Origin: a virus
Direction: 5' to 3' (one strand)
IMG/VR virus record: IMGVR_UViG_3300008110_005387
Location: 1 to 22,180 of that record
DNA length: 22,180 nucleotides
In this document: in pieces, positions 1 to 6,438 of the stretch
How positions within the stretch are numbered: the first letter of the stretch is position 1
Layout of the letters: every line of letters begins with the position of its first letter
Translations under genes and position numbers: made by a program
Notes under the pieces: generated by a model
Database searches by the model: none
The model's input: the letters and a program-made list of their open reading frames with translations, nothing else
What the model was told of the DNA's origin: nothing

Positions 1-275
1 TTGTCACCTTGTTTTAGCAAGACAACTGTGAATTTGTCTGACTTGAATAATGTGTTTAATTTTTTTGCTAAATTAATAGCATGACCCGGATTGGAGAAAC
101 TGACTTTCTTGTATTTTGGGCCAGGATATGCAACCAGTATATTGTGAGATTTTAAATTAATGGGTTGATTATCGTAAAACACCGCCCAGATACCTTCACT
201 GCTAAGTACTTGGTCACTTTTATAGTTTTGTTTATTAACGTATTCTAATAGAACATTCGGTTTAGGTCTTGACAT
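1..275 (-). CDS. Conserved phage hypothetical protein (3' end cut by window edge)
   Basis: The reading frame opens with ATG at 275-273 and stays open for 91 codons to the left edge, so only the N-terminal part is present. An AAGGAAA ribosome-binding site lies 6-7 bases before the ATG. The product begins MSRPKPNVLLEY and contains an aromatic, proline-rich centre (NILVAYPGPKYKK) followed by a helix-like stretch. I recognise no catalytic motif. The style resembles small conserved proteins of marine T4-like phages, but no function can be given. It is the last gene of the right-to-left series and is separated from its upstream neighbour by 52 bases. Confidence 0.7.
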   Translation of the reverse strand, partial: MSRPKPNVLLEYVNKQNYKSDQVLSSEGIWAVFYDNQPINLKSHNILVAYPGPKYKKVSFSNPGHAINLAKKLNTLFKSDKFTVVLLKQGD

Positions 276-327
276 TTCAACGTTTCCTTATAATTTATTT
301 ATGACAAAATATACGTAGTTTTTGAAA

Positions 328-813
328 TTAGTCGGTGTTGAGTTCTCTGGCCCGCTCGGTGGCTTCTTCCTTGGTTTCAAATGGTCCAACAAATTCATAG
401 CGTTGCAAAGTAATGAGCTTTGGGCAAAACGCCTTGGTCCAAACAGTACTAAATTTGATCAAGTAATGTCCTGCACAGAAATAACTTTTACTCTTGGCTG
501 TTTTAGTAAAAATGGGCAATTTTTTTCTTACATCATATAAAAGATTGTAAGGTTTAAACGTCGACGAATATCCATACACATCGTAGATGTTTTGTTTAAC
601 TGGCGGCTTCTCTGTTTTCTTTTGTTTATCAAAAACAATATTATGTTTCTTCCCCAACAACTTGACACTAGGAAAGTAACTGCGTTCTTGATCCTGTACG
701 TAAACTACTCCCCCAGTTTCGTCAATGGTTTGAATAGTGGCAATTTTTTTGCCATGATTTTCTACAATCCAAAACTTATTTTTAACAATTGGTTTGGCTA
801 ACAGCGTCTCCAT
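328..813 (-). CDS. Conserved phage hypothetical protein, 161 aa
   Basis: This ORF starts METLLAKPIVKNKFWIVE, with an AAGGAAT Shine-Dalgarno just upstream. The N-terminal third looks like a small beta-rich domain. A Lys/Pro-rich linker (about residues 64-75) precedes a second block with the run FTKTAKSKSYFCAGHYLIKF and a C-terminal helix. The layout suggests two small domains joined by a basic linker. I recall similar proteins in marine T4-like phages, all without assigned function. It lies in the same run of genes as the RNase H-like exonuclease, so a replication or nucleic-acid role is possible but is only inference. No signal peptide or membrane segment is visible. Confidence 0.75.
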   Translation of the reverse strand: METLLAKPIVKNKFWIVENHGKKIATIQTIDETGGVVYVQDQERSYFPSVKLLGKKHNIVFDKQKKTEKPPVKQNIYDVYGYSSTFKPYNLLYDVRKKLPIFTKTAKSKSYFCAGHYLIKFSTVWTKAFCPKLITLQRYEFVGPFETKEEATERARELNTD

Positions 814-848
814 ATAATTCCTTTAGTGAAAATGTTCCGGGTAATACA

Positions 849-1160
849 TCATTTGCTTTGCTCAAACTCATCAATTATTTTTTGTAGTTCAGCTTCGGCA
901 TCCCAATTTTCATCAACCTCGATATCGTCTTTGCTATCGATCTCCATATCAAATTCATTAAGAATTTCTAAGGCTAATGCTTCTAGTGTGGCCGCAGTCC
1001 AGTTTTCTTTTTGTTCGTATGCTACAACAATTTCGCGCTCAATAAAATGCATAACATGTTTGATAATTTCTTCGCCAAATTTTTGTTGTAAGTTGGAATT
1101 GACTGTAGGGTAATGCGACCCACCGGCTAGCAAACTAAACTCTTTAAATTTTTCATTCAT
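849..1160 (-). CDS. Small acidic hypothetical protein, 103 aa
   Basis: The ORF can be extended upstream to 1220, but the extra 20 codons lie inside the end of the exonuclease gene. The ATG at 1160-1158 has a good AAGGAAA site, so I choose that start (MNEKFKEFSLLAGG). The product has helical segments and a very acidic C-terminal third (about residues 73-95, rich in Asp/Glu). This start falls two bases past the exonuclease stop, so the pair is probably translationally coupled. No known family is recognised. The acidic tail could mimic nucleic acid or bind a basic partner, but nothing in the sequence proves this. Confidence 0.7.
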   Translation of the reverse strand: MNEKFKEFSLLAGGSHYPTVNSNLQQKFGEEIIKHVMHFIEREIVVAYEQKENWTAATLEALALEILNEFDMEIDSKDDIEVDENWDAEAELQKIIDEFEQSK

Positions 1161-1161
1161 G

Positions 1162-2154
1162 TTAATTTCCTTGGTAAGGAGCAACCAACAACTCCACATA
1201 ATTCTGTGCTTGGTCACCAATTCGGCTTAGCTCAAATTTTCCACAAAACTTTAAAAATTTTGTACCAACTTGCGGCACGTTCTTGGCTATAGAATTTGCT
1301 TTTATAGTACTGATTATTTTTTCTTTAATATCGTCGGGCTGGGCAGTCAGATCCACTAGGATCCTGTTTCTTTCGTAGTCATCTAATACTCTGTGTTCTA
1401 CATCATTGTGGTCTACCCATCTTTGTAGCATGAGATTGTTCCACGCAAAACCTTTTTTGTTCATGTCCTCGAAGGCTTCGGCAAGACCAACTTTGTTTTT
1501 AGAACCTTTGGTACGCACACCTGGATAGGCCGAGAACACATTGTCTGATGTATCGCCACGCATACATTTTTCAAAAAGAATCCACTTAGGATCGGGAATT
1601 CTTTTTGCCTCTTTAGTTTTTTTATCAACAACCGGTTTGCCTTTTTTATCAAAGATACCTTCTAGGGTATGCAACTCATCGGCAATGCCATTATATTGTT
1701 TGACATTGGGAGCCAGCAACTGATAGAAGTCTGTGTCCGAACTTACAATAACGTGTTCATCGTTAGGGTGACTTTGTATCCATCCTGCCACCAAGTCATC
1801 TGCCTCGAGGTTTTCGTGCCTGAGAACAGTACAATTTGTTTTGTCTTGCAGAAACGTTTTGAGCTCATCAAAAGTTTCCCAAAAGAGCTTGTCTTCTTCT
1901 GCTTCAGTTTCTGTAAGGGCGGCACGTGCGACTGCACGGTTCTTTTTGTACGGCTCATAAAAGTCCTTGCGCCAGCTTCGACCTTCTAAGCACCAAACCA
2001 CATGGTCGGCTTTCTGATCTCGCCAGGCTTTGTTAACACTACCCAAGGTCACGTGGATAGCAAAACCCAACTTGTCCCACGTATCGCTTTGACGGTGGGC
2101 ACTGTGACGGGCACGGAAGAATGTGTTAGCTGTGTCTACAATTAGATATCTCAT
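1162..2154 (-). CDS. rnh: FEN-family 5'-3' exonuclease, T4 RNase H-like
   Basis: The product is 330 aa, close to T4 RNase H (about 305 aa), the FEN/PIN-like nuclease that removes RNA primers and adjacent DNA from lagging-strand fragments. Acidic metal-binding positions are visible in the expected order: D7 in LIVDTAN, E117/D119/D120 in ENLEADD, D140/D142 in SSDTDFYQLL, and D201/D204 in RGDTSDN, which is followed by a glycine-containing helix-hairpin-helix-like segment (about 205-222). A basic patch near 62-73 (WRKDFYEPYKKNR) fits the helical-arch region that contacts DNA. It lies directly after the SGNH protein gene (17-base gap). The alternative is a generic phage 5'-3' exonuclease. The FEN fold itself is well supported. 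Confidence 0.88.
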   Translation of the reverse strand: MRYLIVDTANTFFRARHSAHRQSDTWDKLGFAIHVTLGSVNKAWRDQKADHVVWCLEGRSWRKDFYEPYKKNRAVARAALTETEAEEDKLFWETFDELKTFLQDKTNCTVLRHENLEADDLVAGWIQSHPNDEHVIVSSDTDFYQLLAPNVKQYNGIADELHTLEGIFDKKGKPVVDKKTKEAKRIPDPKWILFEKCMRGDTSDNVFSAYPGVRTKGSKNKVGLAEAFEDMNKKGFAWNNLMLQRWVDHNDVEHRVLDDYERNRILVDLTAQPDDIKEKIISTIKANSIAKNVPQVGTKFLKFCGKFELSRIGDQAQNYVELLVAPYQGN

Positions 2155-2171
2155 GTGGTAATAATAGCATA

Positions 2172-2891
2172 TTATTTAGGTTTCGTCAACTCATTATGCA
2201 CAATTTGGCTATATAAGAATTTGGCCCAGGCCGCATGTGCATCAGCACCAAAATGGTATGAGTCTGGGCGAACTGTTTTAAACCCATGTTGAATACACCA
2301 TTGGTAATAGGTGCCGTTTGAACAGTAAGGATCAATGTAGCAGTTGTTCCAGTCAAATTTTTTGTCTATGTGCAATTCGTCAAAATGACTGTAGGTATTG
2401 AAAAACAAATGTCGAATACCTTTGCGTGTCAGGTCCAAATGAAATTTGTAAATTGTATTATGTGACTGACGCATTTCTGTAGGCCAATCGATTTCGCTAA
2501 TGTATTTTGGGTATGCATCCTTGAGCCATGCAGGCCAATCCTCACCAACACCGCCGGCATTTACTTGCCAAACTATTCCAGTTGCTGGATCAGAAAATTC
2601 AGCTCGTTCCCAAGTGCTCCATCCAATTACAATATAATCTGGTTTTTGCTCACCGGTTATGTAATCCCATGTAGTTCGAATAACTCTTTGATTACTGCTA
2701 GCCGACTCGGCATCACAGTACAATACAGCATTCATCATATTGGCCAATTCACATCCGTAACTTACTCGCTCGTTGTCGGGGTGTGGTTGCCTGCCCAAGG
2801 CCCAGTACAGTGGATCGTCTTCGGCAAAGGCGTAGGAGTTTACTGCCTCTGCGCCAGCACTGTGACTGTCACCATTTACATAAAGAATCAC
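2172..2891 (-). CDS. SGNH/GDSL-like hydrolase, phage type
   Basis: The 239-aa product begins MILYVNGDSHSAG: the GDSH at 7-10 matches SGNH block I with Ser9 as candidate nucleophile. Near the C-terminus, DSYHFGADAHAAW matches block V, with D210 and H213 completing a Ser-Asp-His set. GWSTWERAEF in the middle lies where the Gly/Asn oxyanion block would be. Members of this superfamily are esterases, lipases or carbohydrate deacetylases. The substrate here is unknown, and a surface-glycan or virion role is plausible. The start is GTG at 2891-2889, in a GTGA overlap with the stop of the upstream gene. No signal peptide is seen, so it probably acts in the cytoplasm or on the virion. Confidence 0.72.
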   Translation of the reverse strand: MILYVNGDSHSAGAEAVNSYAFAEDDPLYWALGRQPHPDNERVSYGCELANMMNAVLYCDAESASSNQRVIRTTWDYITGEQKPDYIVIGWSTWERAEFSDPATGIVWQVNAGGVGEDWPAWLKDAYPKYISEIDWPTEMRQSHNTIYKFHLDLTRKGIRHLFFNTYSHFDELHIDKKFDWNNCYIDPYCSNGTYYQWCIQHGFKTVRPDSYHFGADAHAAWAKFLYSQIVHNELTKPK

Positions 2892-3307
2892 GATACTTCA
2901 CTACGTCCGTCGCCTAAGTCTTTGCGGTCAACAATGCGTGGTCTAGCTTCCATTGGTTGGTTACTTTCCCATTGTTCAAAGTTTTCTAAAACTACATTGC
3001 GGCACACATCCTGAAACCAACGATCAACAATGTCAACATCTGTTTTGCCTTTGTAACCGGCTTTTACTAATCGAGCTACAAAAATTTCATTCCAATCTAA
3101 TTCAAATGCACCATTGCCAATGTTGTCGGGGTCCACTTCAACAGATAATACATTGACCCAAGGCTCTCCGTTTTCAGTGGCCAATTCCTTTGGAGATTTT
3201 TTCTTTGATGTTTTTGGTTTAGTATTTTCTACTGGTGCCGACTGCTCTGGCATTGCAGGAGCGGCCACTTCTGGTTTTTTGCCAAACAGTTTATCTAATA
3301 GATTCAT
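2888..3307 (-). CDS. Conserved phage hypothetical protein with Lys/Pro linker, 139 aa
   Basis: The start MNLLDKLFGKK at 3307 forms a TAATG overlap with the queE stop. A start four codons upstream (3319) is possible but less likely. Residues 1-11 form an amphipathic N-terminal helix. Residues about 12-45 are a low-complexity Ala/Pro/Lys linker. A compact domain follows (WVNVLSVEVDP, FELDWNEIF, IVDRWFQDVC). The overall form matches a conserved protein I recall from marine T4-like phages, with no assigned function. Its tight coupling to queE and to the SGNH gene shows that it is co-translated with them. It is not part of any known deazaguanine pathway. Confidence 0.72.
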   Translation of the reverse strand: MNLLDKLFGKKPEVAAPAMPEQSAPVENTKPKTSKKKSPKELATENGEPWVNVLSVEVDPDNIGNGAFELDWNEIFVARLVKAGYKGKTDVDIVDRWFQDVCRNVVLENFEQWESNQPMEARPRIVDRKDLGDGRSEVS

Positions 3308-4179
3308 TAGGTACCCCACTCGTTCTTGAACAACGGCACTTGCAATCTGTCGCTGTAGCGTAAACCATGTCGCATAGCTAGGTCTGCCACTGTGCGATTG
3401 TTCAGCGCATACACACTCTCTACTCCGCCCACAGGCATCAGATAAACATGTCCTCGGAATCCTGCTTTGCGGAATTCAACAGTGGCAGTAACAGCATCAT
3501 CAAAATCATCTTCGGTGGCAATAACAAACTTCAAGTATGCTGTGCCAACTTGTTCGTACTCGCGAACAATCTCAGGACAGATAGCATCTTCCCACTTCTC
3601 GCCACTGCAAGGAAGTTTAGCACTTACTGAGAATGTAATTTCTCGAATTGGTCCACCATTGTGCCATGTTCTTGTTTGCCAGGTTTTCAAATACTCTTTA
3701 AATTCCGGAGTTAACTTTTGAGTACCATTGGTTTCAAATGTGATCTCTGTCAAGCCCGCCATCTTGGGATGATCCAACAAGTCTGGATAAGCACGTTGCC
3801 AACCCAGCAATGGCTCGCCGCCTGTGATAACCAAGTGTTCATCTTTCCATTCATTGTAAGGAATAATTTCCATAATGCGATCTACGATGGCATCTGTGGT
3901 CAGCATCGGACTAAGTTCTTTAAAGTCAGGATGCCAGCTAGCATAGCTGTCACAGCCTGTACTGACCAGTGGCAAGTCTTCGTATTTCTCAAATGCTTTA
4001 ATCATTGTATGCGTGGCCGCAATGTCTGTGGCCTCGTGACTTACCTGGCCACGTGGCATGCCAAAGCCCTCGCATTTAAAGTTACATCCAAATGTGCGTA
4101 GAAACACACTAGGCACACCCATGTAGCGGCCTTCTCCTTGAATACTGTAAAACAGTTCTGCTATTTTAATTTTGCTCAT
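3307..4179 (-). CDS. queE: QueE: 7-carboxy-7-deazaguanine synthase (radical SAM)
   Basis: QueE rearranges 6-carboxytetrahydropterin to 7-carboxy-7-deazaguanine (CDG). Family marks are clear: the N-terminal LFYSIQGEGRYMGVPSVFLR (the typical SIQGEG entry), the radical-SAM cluster start GCNFKC (C32, C36), the SAM-binding ITGGEPLL, and FETNG. The product is 290 aa, longer than the usual 210-250. The third cluster cysteine is not in the usual CxxC position: after C36 there is an insert of about 39 residues before TGCDSYASW (C76), giving C-x3-C-x39-C. It overlaps the MazG-like gene by 14 bases and its own downstream gene by TAATG. Together with FolE, QueD and the DpdA-like enzyme it implies 7-deazaguanine in phage DNA or host tRNA. 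Confidence 0.9.
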   Translation of the reverse strand: MSKIKIAELFYSIQGEGRYMGVPSVFLRTFGCNFKCEGFGMPRGQVSHEATDIAATHTMIKAFEKYEDLPLVSTGCDSYASWHPDFKELSPMLTTDAIVDRIMEIIPYNEWKDEHLVITGGEPLLGWQRAYPDLLDHPKMAGLTEITFETNGTQKLTPEFKEYLKTWQTRTWHNGGPIREITFSVSAKLPCSGEKWEDAICPEIVREYEQVGTAYLKFVIATEDDFDDAVTATVEFRKAGFRGHVYLMPVGGVESVYALNNRTVADLAMRHGLRYSDRLQVPLFKNEWGT

Positions 4180-4459
4180 TTAAGTCTTCTTTAAAAATAT
4201 TTGACCATTGTTTTAGTTTGGCAATTTTGTTGTCTGCGGCAATACTAATCTGTTCGCTACCTACTAGATTGAACTTGATGCACAAATCAATCATTGCCTG
4301 CAAGTCCCCTAGCTCTTCTGCCAGGTGGTCTCTATTTGTTTTAGGTTTGCCCGGCTTAAAGTTATCTAATCCAAAGCGATAACATTTAGAGATAGCCTGT
4401 GTTACTTCTGCACATTCCTCTTGTGTAATGAGCAAGATTTCATTTTCTTTTGAGTTCAT
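4166..4459 (-). CDS. mazG: MazG-like nucleotide pyrophosphohydrolase, 97 aa
   Basis: The ORF opens at a TTG (4489), but the ATG at 4459 with GGAA six bases upstream is the better start (MNSKENEI). The helical product carries the all-alpha NTP-pyrophosphohydrolase signature: QEECAEV (E14, E15, E18), followed after about 30 residues by AEELGDLQAMID (E48, E49, D52), the Mg-binding EExxD pair of MazG/dUTPase-like proteins. Such enzymes hydrolyse (d)NTPs to monophosphates. In marine phages MazG has been proposed to tune nucleotide pools or stress signals, though its natural substrate is debated. It overlaps the 5' end of queE, so the two are coupled. The substrate cannot be predicted here. Confidence 0.78.
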   Translation of the reverse strand: MNSKENEILLITQEECAEVTQAISKCYRFGLDNFKPGKPKTNRDHLAEELGDLQAMIDLCIKFNLVGSEQISIAADNKIAKLKQWSNIFKEDLNEQN

Positions 4460-4460
4460 A

Positions 4461-4655
4461 TTAGTTCCAATGACGTATTGTGTTTGCAATAATAAAAAAG
4501 CAGGTCACAACATGTATTATAACCCAGAACGTTTTAAAGAACAAGGCTATTCGGGCTTCTCGGCGTGTGAGAATTGGCACGTCGGGTCGGTCATCGTCGG
4601 TATTACCCATTAGATGACCGGTTGCTCTAGCCCAGATTTTTTCCAAGCTGTTCAT
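4461..4655 (-). CDS. Small single-pass membrane protein, 64 aa
   Basis: The likely start is MNSLEKIWARATG at 4655, which overlaps the end of the upstream gene by 29 bases. An upstream in-frame start at 4709 would lie deep inside that gene. The N-terminal half is soluble and charged, with an NTDDDRPDVP loop around residues 18-27. One strongly hydrophobic segment (about 37-59, LFFKTFWVIIHVVTCFFIIA) follows, then a short basic end. An inner-membrane location with one helix is likely. I recall similar short membrane proteins in marine T4-like phages, but the function is unknown. The Shine-Dalgarno is weak, so translation probably depends on coupling. Confidence 0.65.
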   Translation of the reverse strand: MNSLEKIWARATGHLMGNTDDDRPDVPILTRREARIALFFKTFWVIIHVVTCFFIIANTIRHWN

Positions 4656-4839
4656 GTTTCTGTTTTTCGGGTGTGTTAATGTGTGTAGGATTAGGCTTTG
4701 TATGAGCAATTCCGTATTGCTGATGCATCCATGCTACAAACTTCAACACTTCATCTTCTTGAAAATCGGTGTGAAGTCGTTGACTGTTGTAAACAGTGGC
4801 ACTGAGTACAACTTTATCTAACCATTCTTTGTCTGTCAT
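4627..4839 (-). CDS. Small hypothetical protein, 70 aa
   Basis: The start ATG at 4839-4837 forms an ATGA overlap with the queD stop, a strong sign of a real co-translated gene. The N-terminal 45 residues look helical (MTDKEWLDKVVLSA, DEVLKFVAWMHQQYG). The C-terminal 25 residues are polar, rich in Pro, Lys and Gln, and probably disordered. No motif or family is recognised. It sits between queD and the small membrane protein. Its role, if any, in the deazaguanine pathway is unsupported. Confidence 0.65.
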   Translation of the reverse strand: MTDKEWLDKVVLSATVYNSQRLHTDFQEDEVLKFVAWMHQQYGIAHTKPNPTHINTPEKQKHEQLGKNLG

Positions 4840-5333
4840 GCAAACAAATCCTCATTCCATTCACGGTGACCTTCACGGAAAGCCATGTTGCTCTGCGTTT
4901 CACGTACTTCTACGCGATAGCACCACAAACGTGCGGCTTCGCCTGGTCCCCACATCTCAGGAATGTATACGCCATTCACATACTTGTACAGCATGTCAGA
5001 CAGTCCCTCACAGCCTAGTTTTGGTAACACAACTATCTTGGCCATGTTACGTTCTTGTAACAGTTTAAATGTTTCCATTTCGGGATCATCTTGTGCTACA
5101 ATAAGTGTATGGTCAAATTGATCTTCTAGTGTTCGCTTTAGTTCTTTTAGGCCACCGTAGTCGGCAGCCCAGTTGCGGACATCTAGGTCATTGGTACCAA
5201 AGAAAAACTTCATGCTAAATGAATAGCCATGAATTAAATTACAATGACTGTCTGCCCTCCACTGTCTATAGGCGCAGGGAAATGCGTCATGGTACTCTTT
5301 GGTACTTGTATATTTGTAAACTACTGGTGTCAT
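4836..5333 (-). CDS. queD: QueD-like 6-carboxytetrahydropterin synthase, divergent
   Basis: QueD (6-pyruvoyltetrahydropterin-synthase fold) turns dihydroneopterin triphosphate into 6-carboxytetrahydropterin, the QueE substrate. Aligned by eye with E. coli QueD, the protein keeps the catalytic Cys in HCNLIHGYSF (C31), the DYGGLK strand (V/IDF.xLK equivalent), the Asp-His pair in FDHTLIV (D74, H75) and a Glu in VRETQ. The zinc site is unusual: AYRQ (Y22) replaces AHR, and HGY (Y37) replaces the second His of HGH, leaving H35 as the only standard ligand, with H30 a possible substitute. At 165 aa it is longer than the usual 120-140. The ATG has a strong GGAGAAA site lying beside a hairpin. Confidence 0.8.
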   Translation of the reverse strand: MTPVVYKYTSTKEYHDAFPCAYRQWRADSHCNLIHGYSFSMKFFFGTNDLDVRNWAADYGGLKELKRTLEDQFDHTLIVAQDDPEMETFKLLQERNMAKIVVLPKLGCEGLSDMLYKYVNGVYIPEMWGPGEAARLWCYRVEVRETQSNMAFREGHREWNEDLFA

Positions 5334-5342
5334 GCTGTTTCT

Positions 5343-5365
5343 CCTATGTTAAATTTTAGCATAGG
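5343..5365 (-). promoter_or_regulatory. Hairpin adjoining the queD ribosome-binding site
   Basis: On the minus strand the arms CCTATG (5365-5360) and CATAGG (5348-5343) are perfect reverse complements around an 11-base AT-rich loop that can pair further (TAAA with TTTA). The last two bases of the second arm, GG, are the start of the queD Shine-Dalgarno (AGGAGAAA), so a folded stem would partly hide the ribosome-binding site. This suggests control of queD translation by a protein, ligand or temperature. It matches no riboswitch consensus I recognise. Confidence 0.45.
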
Positions 5366-5381
5366 CTGGCAGAGTTTGTAT

Positions 5382-5406
5382 AGCGGGATGAAAGCCAAAG
5401 GCCGCT
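5382..5406 (-). promoter_or_regulatory. Second stem-loop in the queD leader
   Basis: On the minus strand AGCGG (5406-5402) and CCGCT (5386-5382) form a 5-bp GC-rich stem around a 15-base loop, which itself contains a GCC/GGC pair. It lies within the 93-base untranslated stretch between the upstream 70-aa gene and queD. No U-run follows, so it is not a simple terminator. With the hairpin at 5343-5365 it makes a two-hairpin leader. The short stem means moderate to low certainty. Confidence 0.3.
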
Positions 5407-5414
5407 TGGAATAA

Positions 5415-5447
5415 TATTTATTATAGTTAATTGTGCATAGAAAGCAA
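5415..5447 (-). promoter_or_regulatory. Candidate promoter for queD
   Basis: The minus strand shows a perfect TATAAT (5425-5420) with TTGCTT (5447-5442) 16 bases upstream, a fair sigma70-type promoter whose transcript would start near 5412. The overlapping AATAAATA (5422-5415) is one mismatch from the T4 late promoter TATAAATA, so a late-type reading is also possible. Either would give a leader of about 75-80 bases before the queD ATG. The region overlaps the end of the upstream gene. Confidence 0.4.
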
Positions 5448-5639
5448 ACCATTGGCTAACTTTTTCAACTCTTCATCAGTCATGAAAAATTGATAGGTTG
5501 AACTAAGATCTACTTCTTGATTTTTGTTCTTGGATTCTTGAATGAACTCAATGGCATTGAGTTCACTAGGTTTAACGCATTTCCAACTTTTTACACGCAA
5601 TCGAAATGCTTGATCATCTTTGATAATAAATTCTTTCAT
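5427..5639 (-). CDS. Small hypothetical protein, 70 aa
   Basis: The start ATG at 5639-5637 overlaps the upstream stop as ATGA, supporting a real coupled gene. The product begins MKEFIIKDDQAFRLRVKSW and ends with a predicted helix (TDEELKKLANGLLSMHN). The N-terminal half alternates polar and hydrophobic residues, like two or three beta strands. No family is recognised. It is the last gene before the queD leader, and its stop lies next to the candidate queD promoter. Confidence 0.65.
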   Translation of the reverse strand: MKEFIIKDDQAFRLRVKSWKCVKPSELNAIEFIQESKNKNQEVDLSSTYQFFMTDEELKKLANGLLSMHN

Positions 5640-5962
5640 ACATTCTCCTTTTGAAATTCTCTAAAATTGTGCGATGCAATTTGGTCAAGAAATGTCATTA
5701 AAAACATTGTGGCCACTGGACCGTCGGTTCCATTAAAGTGTAACCTTACTTGTTCTGTACCGTTTTGATGATAATGACACCATTTACCTTTGCCATATGA
5801 CACATATAATCTTTTAACTAGTCGCCCTCGGTAATCCCAATAGTCATCATGTTTTACATTACCACCAACTTCTTGGAACCATTGTATCATGTTATCATTG
5901 AGTTTTTCTAGCTCAATGGTTATTGGATAATTGACTGTACAGCCAGGTGGCAGTGTTATCAT
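5636..5962 (-). CDS. Hypothetical protein, 108 aa
   Basis: The start forms an ATGA overlap with the HDHPW cupin gene upstream, and its stop overlaps the next start in the same way. The product starts MITLPPGCTVNYPITIELEKL and has alternating strands with many aromatic residues (WFQEVGG, DDYWDYRGR, YVSYGKGKWCHYH), then a C-terminal helix (TMFLMTFLDQIASHNF). The first 15 residues are not a convincing signal peptide. It resembles no family I can name. Compact alpha/beta composition suggests a small cytosolic protein. Confidence 0.65.
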   Translation of the reverse strand: MITLPPGCTVNYPITIELEKLNDNMIQWFQEVGGNVKHDDYWDYRGRLVKRLYVSYGKGKWCHYHQNGTEQVRLHFNGTDGPVATMFLMTFLDQIASHNFREFQKENV

Positions 5963-6426
5963 GTGTAAGACTTTTTAGAAGCACGATGAGACAAATATTC
6001 CTCGTGTTGGATCCATTTATTCTTTACGAGAAATCCCCATTCTCTACGTTGTGGACCAGGCATGAACATTGTCCAGCAGTCTGTTCCTTCTTTAAGCTCA
6101 ACACGGTGATAGCTATTAGCACTGCAAATACGGAAGTGCCCAGGACCACGCCAATACCGTGTATGACCGACAAGGGCACCCGCCGGATTAAAGTTCGGAA
6201 TGTGTTCATAATATCCACCTTTTAGAATTAGAGTAGCGTAAGGCCATGGATGATCATGCACATCATCGGGGTCTGATTTAAGGAACTTGTGAAGAAACAC
6301 ATTGAAGGGGAAATGCTTTCTATCCTTAAGAAAAAGGTAGTAGCGTTCGAGGTAAGGTTCATTGTTTATCCTGTCCAATACAATACGTTTGCGACCTAAT
6401 TTTTCTAAAATTTTAAGAAGCCACAT
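5959..6426 (-). CDS. Cupin-fold protein with HDHPW metal motif, 155 aa
   Basis: The product carries VHDHPWPYATLILKGGYYEH (about residues 56-75), a double-stranded beta-helix motif in which the two histidines of HDHP and the Glu of YYEH could bind a metal. A second half-motif, ANSYHRVEL, supplies the expected later histidine. The C-terminus ends with WGFLVKNKWIQHEEY. Such phage cupins are usually annotated only as cupin-domain or dioxygenase-like proteins, and the reaction is unknown. Upstream spacing is 12 bases with an AAGGACAA ribosome-binding site. It lies among genes between folE and queD, which may be coincidence. The fold call is moderately sure and the function is open. Confidence 0.6.
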   Translation of the reverse strand: MWLLKILEKLGRKRIVLDRINNEPYLERYYLFLKDRKHFPFNVFLHKFLKSDPDDVHDHPWPYATLILKGGYYEHIPNFNPAGALVGHTRYWRGPGHFRICSANSYHRVELKEGTDCWTMFMPGPQRREWGFLVKNKWIQHEEYLSHRASKKSYT

Positions 6427-6438
6427 AATTATTTGTCC

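Noticed and set aside
295-302. CATAAATA on the minus strand as a late promoter for the leftmost gene
   Set aside because: It is one base from TATAAATA, but transcription would begin right at the ribosome-binding site with no leader, so I do not call it.
826-1113. Plus-strand Ser-rich ORF that could mimic a signal or coat protein
   Set aside because: It is antisense to the acidic gene at 849-1160, and its Ser-rich runs come from Asp/Glu codons.
1162-2154. DNA polymerase I 5' nuclease domain remnant
   Set aside because: The protein is complete at 330 aa with FEN motifs and no polymerase domain, which fits a stand-alone T4 RNase H-type enzyme better.
2565-3014. Plus-strand ORF of 149 aa
   Set aside because: It covers the well-supported SGNH and 139-aa genes on the opposite strand, has no family signature or Shine-Dalgarno, and is best seen as a chance open frame.
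5334-5426. preQ1 riboswitch in the queD leader
   Set aside because: The leader has hairpins, but I find no convincing preQ1-I, II or III consensus, so I report only the hairpins.
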